Notes under the pieces: model-generated
Told to the model about the DNA's origin: nothing
Databases searched by the model: none
The model's input: the letters and a program-made list of their open reading frames with translations, nothing else
Origin: Prostheceraeus crozeri
Taxonomy: Eukaryota; Platyhelminthes; Polycladida; Euryleptidae
Assembly: GCA_907163375.1 (NCBI GenBank)
Contig: CAJQUW010008647.1
Span: forward strand, 1-64,000
DNA: 64,000 nt
Direction of reading: 5' to 3'
Shown here: piece after piece, positions 33,556 to 45,918 of the stretch
Layout of the letters: each line of letters begins with the position of its first letter
Numbering within the stretch: the first letter of the stretch is position 1
Translations under genes and position numbers: made by a program

Positions 33556-34966
33556 CAGGGTCATTTTAAAGTAACGCAATTTTTCGTTTGATTACTATGT
33601 GGTCGGAAAATCAGATATCTGCATATCATTTCTATTTTTAGACTAAGCACGTAACCGGATTCTTAAATGCTGCATACTTTGTAGATCAGTTATTTCTATT
33701 TTACCCAACGTGCAAGTCAAATGACTCTTAGCGAGCTGCATAACCGAATTTTGATCGTTCAGTTACACTATGAAATTAGGCGAAGCATTGCTGCTGCTTT
33801 AAGGCGATTCTCGACGATTAAAGACTTAAAAACAAAGTCCGAAGCCCCATCGATACCCACTGTGAGTGCATTAATCGAGAAGTTTCAGACAACAGGCAGT
33901 GTCGCCGATTTGCCAAAATCAGAGACCTCGTGTGAGTGACGAGCACATCGAACATGTTGCCGAACCTGTGGCTACCTCGTTTGGAAGAGCAAGCATTGCT
34001 AAAGTCAGCAAAGACGTTGGCATTAGTCAAACAAGTACTCGAAAGATTTTGAAATGCCATCTACGGATGTATCCATACCGAATTCATTTTGTGCAGCAGT
34101 TGACTTCTTTGGACTGTACAAAGAGATTGAACTTTTTCTCATCAATGTTACGGCAGTTCTCTGAAAACGACCAATTTCATCATAACACCTTATCGACTGA
34201 TGAAGCTCATTTTCATCTCTCCGGTGCGGTTGACTCGTGGAACACACGAATATGGTCAACCAGCAATCCATATGAGATTCAAAAACAGCCACTTCATTCT
34301 GTGAAATTAACTGTTCGGGCTAGATTTACCCACAACGTCTTGCTTCCTCCTTACTTCTTTGGAGATGATGTCGGCAAAACAGTTACGGTTAGCGCCGCGC
34401 GATACCAACAAGTGATCACCGATCATGTGAAACCTCATTTGACTCATAAAAGAATGTTGAAGAAGACATTGATGCAACAGGATGGGGCACCAGCTCACAC
34501 ATCCAACGCCACTTCACACACTGACTCTCAAGTCAGTCTTTCAGGAGCGAATAACCTCCAAGGGATTTTCCACGGAGTGGCCCCCAAGAAGCCCTCAATT
34601 AAATCCGTGTGACTTTTGGCTGTGGGGCTACTGGAAAGCCAATGTGTACATTCCTTCTCCGCTTTCTTTGGAGAAACTCAATCAACGGATACCGGCGACT
34701 ATGAATAGCATTTCCATCGAGATGCTTCAAGCTACTTGCAAGTCAGGTCCTATGAGATTTCAGTACTGTTTTGAAAAGCATGGTAATCACATTAACCAAA
34801 ACTATAACTGATTTGTATGAAACCTCGTTTCTTTTCTGCTGTTACACATATTGTTAGCAAATCCGATGATCTTCGGTTCCCAAAAATGTAAGGTATTACA
34901 TTCACAACTTGTTTTTTAACCATCTCACACTCTTATGGAAAGTTCGATTTCTTTAAAATGATCCTG
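33556..34966 (+). mobile_element. mariner-like DNA transposon, 1.4 kb
   Basis: Inverted termini CAGGGTCATTTTAAAG and CTTTAAAATGATCCTG (one mismatch) are flanked by TA on each side (33554-33555 and 34967-34968). They enclose a degenerate transposase on the plus strand. Length and TA duplication are those of Tc1/mariner superfamily elements. Confidence 0.88.
33721..34811 (+). pseudogene. mariner-like transposase, frameshifted
   Basis: Three overlapping frames. 33721-33939 carries an N-terminal HTH (TVSALIEKFQTTGSVADL). 33899-34612 carries a second HTH (AKVSKDVGISQTSTRKIL) and catalytic motifs LSTDEAHFHLSG and LMQQDGAPAHTS. 34482-34811 has the third motif WPPRSPQLNPCDFWLWGYWK, whose last acidic residue is Asp. 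This gives a DDD-type triad as in insect and nematode mariner relatives. Shifts lie near 33920 and 34500-34590. Confidence 0.85.
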
Positions 34967-34967
34967 T

Positions 34968-35260
34968 ATGTGGTGTAGATGATGCATCCAATGGAGCGGC
35001 AAATGTAATAACATAAGAATCAGATATCGTGCTTGACAATAAAATGTAATCTAGCTCTGCTTCAGCATAGGTAGACTTACAATTGATGTTTACTAGATTT
35101 CAAATTTAACAAAGAGGTCTCACATCAAATCGATTCAAATTTCCACAAATAATAACATCAAAATTGGTGCGATATTCTAATACGCAATCAATTTCATGAG
35201 TAACAAATTCAGTTAATGCATGACGGTCACGCATGGCACGTATAGGTGGAATATTTTGTC
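34968..35260 (-). pseudogene. non-LTR retrotransposon endonuclease remnant
   Basis: Minus-strand translation shows TNFDVIICGNLNRFDV followed by AEAELDYILLSST, matching the GDFN and LDYIL segments of apurinic-type endonucleases of CR1-like elements. It stops exactly at the mariner insertion. It may belong to the same element as the RT at 30632-32530, which has the same orientation. Confidence 0.55.
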
Positions 35261-35559
35261 TTCGTTATGAAACATGGTGGAGATCTTTCATATTCGCTCT
35301 AGACAACATAGATATCTAACAATCCGACCTCTGTGGCTGTCATATGTAAAGCTGGCGATCACTAGCCAAGACGGTAACCAAGAATGATTTAACTATCCTT
35401 CTGTATTGTGCGCATCTCCTATGGGTTAGTGAGGCTGTTAGATACCTGCTAGCCTAACAGTGTTTCTGTGCGGTCGCCCCTGATAAATACCCATGGCATA
35501 CTACACTTACGATGCCCAACAGAAATGATCAAATCGAGGACAAATGAAAACGTGCGTAT

Positions 35560-36300
35560 CAGGGATGCGGAGTCCTATCATTTTGATAGGACTCCGACTC
35601 CGGGGGTTGATAGGACTCCGACTCCGGGTGGCAAGTATATAAGCCTAGTTTTTTTTGAAAAATTAGCTGGTAGCCTACATCATAGATCATTATGGGCTTA
35701 CCTGAACCTATCTTTAGTGATCATTGTATCAATTATCAATCAGTTTCGATGATAGTTGATCAGATGTCGCTTTCAGTTGGATACATGCGACTCGTCTCCT
35801 CCCATCTTCTTGATGTGTGCTTCACACGGTTTTTCTCCAGTCTCTGCCAGGCAGGAAAATCTCCCATCCTTCTCCAAAAAATATGAGTACACTTTCGATT
35901 TTAATATGCGCTTTACAATAGCCATCACACACGATCAACGTGAGGGTAAGAGATAATGTTCTCAAACAAACTAGTATCTCATTTTTGTCTCTGATGTGAC
36001 CTTACGCGCGTAGGTGTGATCGAGGCCAGGAAGCCTTGTCTTCTCTACTAAATCAGCGAGTGAAAGGACAATCCTTTATTCATTGTCACAGTTCATTCCG
36101 TCAACTATTGTAAGCTTTGTATGCAGCAGTGTCTCTGTACTTTTGTTTGACGGAGAAAGTTGACATCAAGACAGTGACAGCTATGAACAAGAATAAATAA
36201 TTTGCCTGTATTATATTATTTCGGGTCTAGTTATAGGCCTCCTTCCTATGTCCTTCCTAGGTCTCACCTCATTTGATAGGACTCCAACTCCGCATCCCTG
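35560..36300. mobile_element. non-autonomous hAT-like element, 741 bp
   Basis: Termini CAGGGATGCGGAGTCCTATCA (left) and TGATAGGACTCCAACTCCGCATCCCTG (right) are inverted. A perfect 8-bp duplication GTGCGTAT flanks them (35552-35559 and 36301-36308). The left part has two further direct GATAGGACTCCGACTCCGG units. No transposase is encoded. It sits inside a Penelope-like RT sequence, whose reading resumes after the duplication. Confidence 0.92.
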
Positions 36301-36308
36301 GTGCGTAT

Positions 36309-37950
36309 CATGGATGCAAACAAATAGTTGAAAAACTAAGGCCACAACCGGTTTGCTCTAATCTGAATTCAAGAACAGTATTGAGAGATTTATACAGCAA
36401 AACGAACTGGATGATGTTGCCTTCAGACAAAGGAACAGAATTTTGCATAATATCGAAAGAAACATACAATGCAGCAGGTGAACAACATCCCAATGATACG
36501 ACCATTTATCAACCTATACCACCTATGACTGCAAAGACTATTGAAAAACGCGTTAATACTGTGTTGAAATCTGTCGCATAAGAAAAACATTACCTATACC
36601 TACATATCGAATAGCTAACGGCTAATTCATCGGTACCCTACTTCTGTCACCTGTTGAAAAGTCTCAAAGAAGGCAATGAAATAGAAACTACAAGACCTAT
36701 CATTTCCAACAGTTCAGCAGCGAAATTGTCATGGTTGTAATCAAACCTCTTCAAGCGAATACTAGGTAAAATTCCCACCAATTTAATAAAATCGAGCTCT
36801 CAATTGATAAAACACATAAAGAAAACCAATCAAGCAGAAAATCATTATCCGTGCAGCTTTGATGCTGCTTGTATGTCTACCTCGATTCCTTTCGCGGACG
36901 CCGTCCATGCTCTGGTTACAAAATTGGAAGATTGTAAAATGTTCAATATTGGAGGAATTACATGTACAACTGACGAAATCGAACATTTACTGCGTGTGAT
37001 TCTACGAAATACATGCATTCATTTCAAAGGAAAGGTGTCTATCCAAATAAAGGGTCTGCCTGTGGGATCATCCTCTTTCAGAATCTTGGCGATCATTTTC
37101 ATGGACAATATAGCCTACAGCATATTGAAACCACTGCACTTAGGCAAATCATAGTGATGTATGATGTCCCTATCTTCATGACATATGTTGACGATTGCTT
37201 CGCTGTTGCCAAAGACAAAAGTCAAGCTATGATATTATTTGAGCTTCTCAACATCAAATTTGAATTACGAGTAGAATTACCCAACGAAGTAAATAGCAGC
37301 CTATGTCTTTTAGACTGCCAAGGGAAAATGATGGTCAAGAACTCTCCTGAATTTTATTGCAAACCTGCAAAGAAGAACATTTTCGTAAATTGTAGATCGA
37401 ACATCCTTCAAACAATATAACTAAATTATGTGGGAAATGAAAAACAACTAATAAATGAGCGTTGTTCCGATAGCACACTGAAAACAAACTTAAGAACTAT
37501 TTTGACAATACCCTCCGTCTTATCAATTAATTTAAAAAAAATATCATTCATATATCTTATGTAATGTATACTGACTACATAAACACCCATAAGATCAACA
37601 AATCTAGATTTCTTAATTTATCATAATCGAAAAATGCATGGGGTAATAAATTACCCCTTTTGGTAAACAACGTTCGAAAAATGTTTTGGCTGAATACGGG
37701 TTAAAAACAATGATGAATGGACCAACAGCAAACAGAAAAGAAGGAAATCAAAAGAAAATCAACATGAAACAAAAACGATGACTTCATACAATTCCGATTC
37801 CATTTATTTCAGAAGAAGTTGACAAACAAATTCGAAGCATGTTTCATCTACAAGATGAAACAGTCCGACTAACCAGAAAGAATAAAACCCTTCGGAATGC
37901 TCTAAAACAGTCGCCACATCAAAATCAGTGCAAATCGCCATAAATCTCAG
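36309..37950 (+). pseudogene. Penelope-like reverse transcriptase, decayed
   Basis: Frames in order on the plus strand: LPSDKGTEFCIISKETYN (N-terminal DKG motif, near 36420), a THLLKSLKEGNEIETTRPIIS-like KxHK/RPI segment (36640-36710), SFDAACMSTSIPFADAV (first catalytic Asp region, near 36860), IQIKGLPVGSS (GxPxGS, near 37045), FMTYVDDCFAVAK (YVDD, near 37175), and a C-terminal EEVDKQIRSMF segment near 37810. At least three frameshifts and several stops. Upstream coding continues before the MITE at 35560. Confidence 0.85.
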
Positions 37951-38502
37951 ACGCGAAGCATATTGCATCAAGAAAATGAAACCTGAAATAAGCGATCGAT
38001 TTGAGCTGAATACATGCAGCTACAGTGATTTTTTTTTCATTGAATACTTATCATCCACCTAATTTCGACTTTGCATTTTTGGTATTCTGTTTTCTGTTTC
38101 TTCTCCTCTTTCATTCAGGTCATAGATTTACCCAATGCTACGTGCTTCATAGCTCTCTTATCTTCTCTCTCTTGCACTTCTGTATAGATCTATCTATTTA
38201 TCTATCTATCTCAATCTTCTATTCAATAGTTTATAAGTGAATCAGTGCAAATTTCAAATTTTGCTTGCTTGCATCGATATTCCTTGAACACTTGCCTCAA
38301 GATAGTTGTTGGTAGCAGTTGAAATATATCACTACCGAAAAATTTTGGCTCTTTCCAAAAGATTTAAAAATTCAAGGGCTTGCCACTGTCCTGAATTAAT
38401 TGTAGTGGAAACATCTGTATTCTCAGCTGTGGGTTAAAACCATGTCTTTTTGCATCTTTGCTCTTTATTTTGACTGCACTGTAAACCAAACTGTGACCAA
38501 TA
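37951..38502. other. no gene; short tetranucleotide repeat
   Basis: AT-rich DNA. TCTATCTATTTATCTATCTATCTC at about 38187-38210 is an imperfect (CTAT)n microsatellite. Nothing else recognised before the Polinton end. Confidence 0.5.
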
Positions 38503-39626
38503 AGTAGTAATCCCATCCCAGACGGAAGGACGGTGTGGTGCAGTGATGAGTCATCGATGAGTCATCATGCTGACTCAGCCCCCCCTCTGGAAGGAAGGAA
38601 GAAGGGAGTGCGCCAAAGATGTGATGGAAGGATGGGTCCGAGAGGAAGAAACAGGTCCCCCCCTCTGGAAGGAAGGAAGGAGTTTTCCAGCAAGGGGTAG
38701 AATCTCTGAAAACGTCAGAGTTGGAAAAAGGCGGGTTTTGGTGGTTTTGGGATGAGAAAAGTCGTTTTTAGACATGAAGGAGGTCTCGGATGTGAAATTA
38801 GAGGGCAGATTCGGAGTCTACGTGAAATATTGGGTCTAGAGACTTGTTTCCAGCTCAATCGGAGAGAAAAAGTTTTGAGGAAGTCCCCCCCTTCCTGTCA
38901 GACTTCCAACTTTGGTGTTAGAGATCGTAGAAAGTCGTGCAATAGTTCATTTGAAAGCTAGGAGTCAGAAAAATTCAGTGGAAGACACGGCTTGTTCCTA
39001 TCTGCCTTCGTTTAGATGTGAGACGCCATTGAAAGTTTGGGACATTGGCGAAAAAACGACAGAGTTAGAATTTTTACGAAAACGGCTCTAGCGGGTAAAC
39101 CAAGCCTCGGACGGGAAAACAGAGACCAGATTTGGAATCAGCCTGCCATTCTACATCTAGAGGGTGAGTTTCAAGTCAATCGGAGAGAAAAAGTTGAAAA
39201 GTTGGATCTCCACATGAGATTTTTTTTTCCTGAAAATGTTAAATTGTGGCCACCTTTGGCGGTCAATAGCGGAGGATTGGAAGTGAATGAAGAGCTCGGG
39301 TTTCTTTTAGGGGCAAGACCTCACTTTGTTCTCTAGAATCCTATCTTTTCATATCTGTGGAAGGTTTCGTTTCTACATGAGAGTCTGTTAAAAATCGAGT
39401 TTTTGCGCATTTTCCAAGATTTTGGAGCTTTTTGAAAAAACGACAAGAGTTTTTTCAGTTCGGCTCCTGGTCACCGTAGAGAGTCGAGGGATGTCGTAAA
39501 TGAAAGGGGAGAGCGAGAAAACATGGCTATCAAAATTTGGAGTCAATCGGAGCACTAGAACCGGAGATAGACGGGTTTAAAGTTTTTGAATGATGGAGAT
39601 TACGTTATCAGCTCATCGCCACAAAC

Positions 39627-39634
39627 TATATAAG
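39627..39634 (+). promoter_or_regulatory. TATA box of the left-end gene, copy 3
   Basis: TATATAAG, 77 bp before the ATG at 39704. The same box at 47215-47222 lies 78 bp before the matching ATG in copy 2, and the sequence between (AAGTGGA, GAATCAGTT-like, GGGTAGGTGAACTCCGGAGC) is conserved. Confidence 0.75.
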
Positions 39635-39703
39635 TGGAAACTCTGCTTGTGGAAATCAGTTCTCCTCCCGACTGGGTTGGGGTAGGTGAACTCCGGAGCT
39701 CTG

Positions 39704-39822
39704 ATGATAGCATTGGAAATCTCCGAAAACCAGGACTTAGAAAATTTCATTGCTGATATCGAGGTCCGGAACGATTTTATCAACTTAACGTGGTGTTTAG
39801 CAATTTACGCTCCTTTACAGGT
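39704..39822 (+). CDS. first coding exon of the left-end Polinton gene, copy 3
   Basis: Opens MIALEISENQ, identical in its first seven residues to the copy-2 exon at 47293. The frame runs to a CAG/GTGAGA splice donor at about 39822. The downstream exon, a coiled-coil segment in copy 2, is not found here. Alternatively, reading begins at a GTG at 39686, but the ATG is the conserved start. Role unknown. Confidence 0.5.
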
Positions 39823-40589
39823 GAGATCATGTACATTACTTTTTATTGATTTGATTCATGCTGTATACGTTACTCGATTACATGAATAAATTACATAATA
39901 AATATTCTGTTCCGGACCTCGTAATATTTAGGATTAAATAAATTAACATAAATCATGTTGGGATTCCGTAAAATAACAAGTTTTTATTAGATTCATGCCG
40001 TTTATTACTCGATATAATAGCTGTATTATACTCCATTGATTCATGATAACATAGTAACCATTGAATTACATATACACCATTGACTGTCCTCTCCTTCCAG
40101 TGTTTTTAATTCTAATGACCATCTGTCATTATTCTATCATTTGTAAATATCATTTTGTATCACCTTATCATCGTATCTCATCATCTCGTTTTTCACTTTT
40201 CATTGTACATTGCATCACCTAACGTGTTTTCTTTGGAAAAATATACGTTCTGATATTCAGATATTCTGATATCAGCTAAGCCGTCACACTTAGAGGTTCG
40301 CCAGGAGATGGCCTTCGTCTCCTGGCCATAAAAGACTCCGAAACTTTAAAGGCTTGTAACTTTGCTTCTACAAGTCCGTTTGACTTGATTCAAAAAAGGT
40401 TCGGTCGCTATTGATTAGACCTATATGGACAGACTACTTATAAAATTTGATAAGTAGTGCTAAAAAGTTGAAAAATTTAAATTCACTATTTTTGGAGGTT
40501 TTCTGGGGTTTTCGACTCTGCTGAAGTCAACTAAAGGATTTGTAATGATGTCTGAGCCAGTCTTACCATGAACCAAGCAGCTTTTCACC

Positions 40590-41060
40590 GAAAGCGAGCA
40601 AGACACGGAGAGTTTTGCTGTAATATTCCACTGACAGGGTGTTCCTTCGGGACGGCGGATGATGCCGTAGTGATAAGTGTGGCAAGGGAGTGTGTCATAT
40701 TTTAGACCGAAACCGCTGGGGCAACTCATGTTGGGCATTTGACACAGTTCTCAACGTAGCACTTTGAACGCCAATCGGTTGAGTCTTAGCTATCTTGTCA
40801 TGGATGGCATCTAAACATCTTCATTGCAAAACGCTGGTGAATCACAGCTTGCTATCCCTCTCTACGGCTTGCTATCAAGCTGATCAAAGCAACGACTTGG
40901 GATGTTTCCTCTTACCAACTCCACCGGTTTTCATGTCTGGCTATCAAGTCATGGACGGTGCAAGTCACGGAGATTTTCGGTGTCATGCTTCCTGTTGGTG
41001 GGCGTTCTTTCGAGACAGCGGTGATATTCCGCCGTTGCCGGTGCTTTATCCACACGCCTC
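40590..41060. repeat. Polinton-associated repeat unit, two tandem copies
   Basis: A unit containing TTGCTATCAAG, then GTTCCTTCGGGA[C/G]GGCG and GACCGAAACC...CTCATGTTGGGC is found at 40590-40750. A diverged tandem copy starts near 40960 (GCGTTCTTTCGAGACAGCGG). The same unit occurs in copy 2 at 49090-49310. ORFs on both strands cross it but their frames are not conserved between copies, so it may be non-coding. Confidence 0.5.
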
Positions 41061-41566
41061 AAACGCAGCCCTCCAGGATTCAAAGGCCATTTTATCGCCG
41101 CTAAAGGTTGGAATATGCACTCGCTGAAGTTGTTTCCATATATCACGCCCGACGTCTCTGCACTTTGCTGTCTTTGAGTCAATGTCTGCATCTTCGCTCG
41201 ACGCTTGGCTTTGACGCCAAATATTTGGCCGCTACACTAAGAATAAACGATTGTCAGATTCGATGTCACTAAGTTCAGACACAATGTCTGAAATAGCCGT
41301 CTCATTCGCTGTTGCTCGATGAACGTCGATTGTATCTTCAATTACCATCTTAAATTCTTCTTCTAGATCCACTACATCATCCCGTAAATTACGCACTTGA
41401 CCTTTGTCTTCGTCTTCAATAGCATCTTGCAATTTGTTTCTCGTTCGCTTCAATCTACTTCCCAGTCTTGATTTGCTACGCCGCAATTCATCCAACTTGC
41501 TTCTATTGTCTTCTGCGTCCGACATTCTATTATGAATCATAAACAACCGCGCTCTGCTACCAATTT
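41060..41566 (-). pseudogene. BEL/Pao-like retrotransposon gag start with primer-binding site
   Basis: On the minus strand an LTR end (...CGGTCGGAACA) is followed by TTGGTAGCAGAGCGCGG (41564-41548), which looks like a primer-binding site. A gag-like ORF from the Met at about 41525 is rich in charged coiled-coil sequence (DEDKGQVRNLRDDVVDLEEE). After a stop near 41232 another frame gives a VHIPTFSGDKMAFESW-type segment, typical of gag in BEL/Pao and related elements. The rest of the element is missing. Confidence 0.6.
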
Positions 41567-41876
41567 GTTCCGACCGATGATAAGACAAGAAAGCACCTGC
41601 ACTGATCAAGAACGAGTTTATTTATAACTTCGATACACTAGTCATGAAGCATTAAACCAACACAAACAAAGCTCATTTCATTCGCTCGAATGTCATCAAT
41701 AGAATTCTACGTCAGAGGGAACCAGTGAACTAAAGGAAACAAAGTCACAATAGATCACTCGTGAATGACGAAGCACTGTCTACAGAACAATCACATTGCT
41801 GACAACATGTTCATATTAAAGAAGAAGCAATTTCAGTTCAATTTCATGAAGTGCAAAATATCATGCAGAAATGATA
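41566..41876 (-). mobile_element. LTR fragment of the BEL/Pao-like element
   Basis: Sequence immediately upstream (minus strand) of the primer-binding site. It ends in ACA and contains a TATAAATAAA polyadenylation-type signal near 41620-41630. It is cut by the IS630-like element at 41877; the outer LTR boundary was not found. Confidence 0.45.
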
Positions 41877-43839
41877 TAGGTTTTCCCGAGCTAGTTCAAT
41901 CATAATGCATACAAGTTCAAGATACGTCAAGCAATTTCAAAGACAGATAGTGGAACCTATTTCAATTATACGTCACTTAAGCTTCAATATTTATGAAAGC
42001 AGGTTCGTGTTAAAGTATTCAAGTTCAAGATAGTGCAACCAATTTCAAAAATAAGGTATGCAGATTCATTGCAGAAATATTTATGATTTAGGAACCCCTT
42101 TCATCTCCAATTTCAAAGGGAAGGTGTTTAGATTTATGTATAGAAATACAAGATATCAATGAAAACCCACTAAATTCGTACAATGAAAACCCATTATATT
42201 CGTATTCAGAACGCAGAGTCAGAAAAGGAGCACTATTTTCATAATCAAGCAATAATGTCGCGACAATTTAGGCACCTGTCGTAAGTAATAAATTTGATTT
42301 TGCATGCGTGCTACCTTCACACCAGAAATGGTTTGGTCTTGTAGGATTTCTTCCACAATGCCTTGTAGAACAGAAATGCGGTGCTCTGAAACAGGTGTGA
42401 GTTGGAACATCTGCAATCCTTCGCACTGTTGCTGCCTCACGCAGCTTCTCGCAACCGCAACGTAATGATGGAAAAGCAGTTTTCAATTGGATTGAGAAAC
42501 GGAGAGTATGGTGGTATTTTCCGCACGTTTGCTACAGAAGAGGAAGCGTCGATGTGGATGGGGGCGTTGTCCATGATCACGAAACAATTCTCCACCGCTT
42601 GTGATTCCAGCACTCGATCCAAATTATCCATGTAGTTACGGAAATCTTGTTTTGTGTTGGCGCCTCGACGAATTTCGTAATAGACGATGCCAACATCCGC
42701 AGCAACTGCCAAACACAGATTGAGATTCCGACCACGTGTGAATTGAAGCTGTCGGACAGCTGGTCGACCCACTTGAGATCTGCCCCTTGTTCTCTTTGTG
42801 TGAAGAGGCTGAAACAGGTCTCGTCCACGAACACAAGGGTAAGATCGGATTCCTCCATGTACCACCTAGCGAACTCCTTTCTTAGCAGCTTCACACGATC
42901 GGAATTTCGTGCACTTGGGCAGTCCTGTAATAAAGAAGAGAGAAAATGATATCTGCATTGAACGATATTTTGCGTGATATTTTTTACTACATACCTGTAA
43001 CTTTTTGGTGGATATCAAACGGCCATCTAGTGCTCTGGCAATGGAGGACTCTGAGAGCAGTATGGGTGCATCTCCTGCTGCCAGCGCCTCCTTCATTGCC
43101 TTCAAGGTCAGGTCCGGCTTCTCTTCAATCATTCGCACACAGCGATCAATAACGGCGTCTTGTCACTTTTATGCTTCTCTCACATCCTCCACGCATCCTT
43201 CTTCCTCATATCTTAAGATGATTGATCTCGCAGTGCTCTCTTATGTTGAGTTCAGCCTTCCAATCAGCTCCATTTTCGTGAGCTTCAAGAAGTAGCTGCT
43301 TTAAATCAATGCTGATCTTCGAGTAACGCCCACGAGGTACACCTGGCCTCGGTCCACGACAGCGGGACAAATTCTGAGAAGCACTCGTGGTGTCATCACT
43401 CCATGTGTCGTCTGTGCTGCTCATGATTGGTATAATGTCAGTTGTCAGGCTACAACGTAGGCTAGTCACACAGGATTCAGATACAGTGTAATAGCTTCAC
43501 AAACTTATATAGTTCTATGATTTATGCAAATAATAGGCTGAAATTGGTTCATTCTTTGATCGCAATCGTTTCCATGAACATATTTCACGCTATCAATGTC
43601 AGATTATCAAAAAGTGATAGAATTTATTGATAATTGAAATTGATTGATTAACAATTGAACCTGCTTTGCTTTTCACGAACATGTGAGCGCTATCACGAAG
43701 TTTTGTGGCGTATCTTGAACTTGTTTGATCTAACATAGAAATCTGTGACGCTTCTTTGAAGTAGCTTGACGTTGATTGAAGCTGCATGCTGTATCTTGAA
43801 GTTGGATGACGTAGAAATGAATTTGTCCGGGAAAACCTG
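41877..43839 (-). mobile_element. IS630/Tc1-superfamily element with long repetitive termini
   Basis: The ends TAGGTTTTCCCG (left) and CGGGAAAACCTG (right) are inverted and each is flanked by TA (41875-41876 and 43840-43841). Terminal regions of about 300 bp contain many diverged copies of a CTTCAAGATACGTCA-like motif in opposite orientations at the two ends. The interior holds a degenerate minus-strand transposase. Total 1963 bp. Confidence 0.8.
42437..43469 (-). pseudogene. IS630-like DDE transposase, frameshifted
   Basis: Four overlapping frames. 43469-43206 has the N-terminal PRGRYSKISIDLKQLLLEA segment. 43138-42866 has an HTH-like region (SESSIARALDGRLIST). 42894-42577 has LTLVFVDETCFSLFT with the first catalytic Asp. 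42865-42437 has CFVIMDNAPIHID (second Asp) and PPYSPFLNPIENCFS (catalytic Glu). The DDE pattern resembles IS630-type transposases in animals. Several shifts make it inactive. Confidence 0.8.
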
Positions 43840-43841
43840 TA

Positions 43842-45881
43842 TATGCTGTAGCTTTGCACATTAGGCATACTGCAGTTCTGCATGCATACCGGAAAATGAT
43901 GTGAATTACGAAAAAAAGTTAAGGTGCTAAGATAGTCTCACTTCTATATTTCAGACGCTGTCAAAAAGCGACATTGGATGGAGCGCGAAGTGGTGAAGAG
44001 ACATATAAAAAATTGCAGAGGGAGTAAAGACGCTACTGTGCCAATAACGTCCGAACAAAAATATATCAGTGACTTATGAATACTTGACTGTTTTATTTAT
44101 CCCGATCAGTAAACCACAAGGTTTACACAGTTAAAAAGAATTCGGTTTTCAGGAAATCAACAAAATTAAATATTGATTGCAGGGAAAAAGATATAAATGT
44201 TAAAGAGATAGAAAATGTTATTTTCTTTGAAAATATGCATACAATTCTTTGAAGAAGAATATTTTTTTCTACACTGTAAACTGTCACCTCCTAAAATCGA
44301 AGAAATCTGCATCCTAAAGCGCGACACACTAGAATTTTAGGAGGTTGCGTGAAATAGAATGCTGACATACTAAAGAGAACAATAACACTAGTGCGCTAGC
44401 CTCCTAAAACGCTTTGCTTTAGTATTTTTTTATTAGTTACGAATAGTGTCTCGCTTCAGTGTACCATGATAATAAGGACTAATATGTATACATGTAGTTA
44501 ATTATCTAATGAATGTATAAGAATTCCGTATCAATCCTACAGAAACATAACTGCAAAATCGTTAAGGATTTTATTCGGGTATTACCATAGAAAATCCTGC
44601 AGGACTTGATCCTTAAAATCCTCAACGAAATTTCTACCGGATTTAAAGGAAAAATCCTTTAGCAGAAGGTTCCATAATACTAAAAGAACTGCCCTACAGG
44701 AATCCCGTAGAAAATAATCAGTCGGGATACCCCTCCAAAAAGTTCTTAGCTATTTTGCCAAAGAAAATGAAAAAATACCCCCCTTATTTTTTTCATTCCG
44801 TGTCCGATAACCGCGTTACACCGTGCGTGGATATCGGACACACGAATTTTTTCTAAGTTATTTTCGAAACTAACTGATTTGTTCCGACTAAGTGCATCTT
44901 GTGACACTTAGCGCAATTTCTCAGACCTCCCCACTCCTGTCCGACAATCGGATGGGTCCGGAAGCCACGCATTTTCACTACTAATAGATTAGTTAGTCAA
45001 CGATTACCGGATAATTTTGCTTCTTGACAATCGTTTTATTGGCTCTTCCTAACCATAGTCAAAACTGTAAGCAGATCAACGTTGACAGTCATTTAAAATT
45101 CGCTTTGACATCGCCAACTGCTGTGAAAGTTAATCAGTGATTTTCATGAATTAGCGTCAGTGATGGATGATATTTGGCGATATGCATTCCGCCATAGTGT
45201 ATTTAGACTGAAATTATAACTACCTTTAAATTAGCGCGATAATGCATTTGTAAATGTTTGGGAAAACAGCATAAAAATCAGAACTCATAAAAAGTCACAA
45301 AGAAGGCATGAAGTCTACTATTCATAAGATTCTACTGCAAATCTGCCATCATAGAAGTACTGCAAGTAGTACATCATGTACAAGTCTGTGAAGTACATTA
45401 TTAATATATTTATTTTCCAATTTTGGTTATTTTGGCTTTTATCAATCACATTTTATCGGACATAGCTCTAGGAGCCCTTCCATCAGTCCTGAGATAAGCA
45501 TAATTCTGCATCAATTAAATCAAACTATTAGACTTGTAAAACACTAGCAAGTCTTATAGAGAGGTGTCCTTAAACTTGAACAATTTTAAGCACACAAATT
45601 CTGTGACAACCCTAAACACCGCGTTTCGCCTTACAAGGGTTTGTCAGTTCGGCTCGAAATGGCCCAGATTAGTTTAGAACATCTACACGTACGTGGAAAT
45701 GACACTCTTTATTATTATCAGTCGACGTCATAGCCAGAATAGATAAACACAGAGCCGTCCGTTATGCAATCCCTTGATCAACCATTCCAGATATTTTAAG
45801 CGCAATTCCGAGCCGTACTGACGAGCCCCTGTAGCGCAGCGTCTACTGCTGCCATGGAATTTATGTGTTTAAATAGTTCTT

Positions 45882-45918
<37 letters not shown>

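Larger units (their letters stand above)
38503..39830 (+). mobile_element. Polinton copy 3, left end only
   Basis: Starts AGTAGTAATCCC, like AGTAGTAAGCCC at the left end of the complete copy (46733). It shares the three AP-1 sites, the CAGCCCCCC tract, GGGCAGATTCGGA, TTCCAGCTCAATCGGA and the promoter-exon block with that copy. The terminal repeat is fuller here: it retains blocks (AGAAAGTCGTGCAATAG, TTTGAAAGCTAGGAGT) that copy 2 keeps only at its right end. Downstream of the first exon I cannot trace Polinton genes, apart from the segment near 40590. CCAATA precedes the end, but no matching duplication was located. Confidence 0.8.

Noticed and set aside
45800-45917. A SINE ending in (CTAT)n
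   Set aside because: No tRNA-like A and B boxes could be identified, so only the microsatellite is supported.
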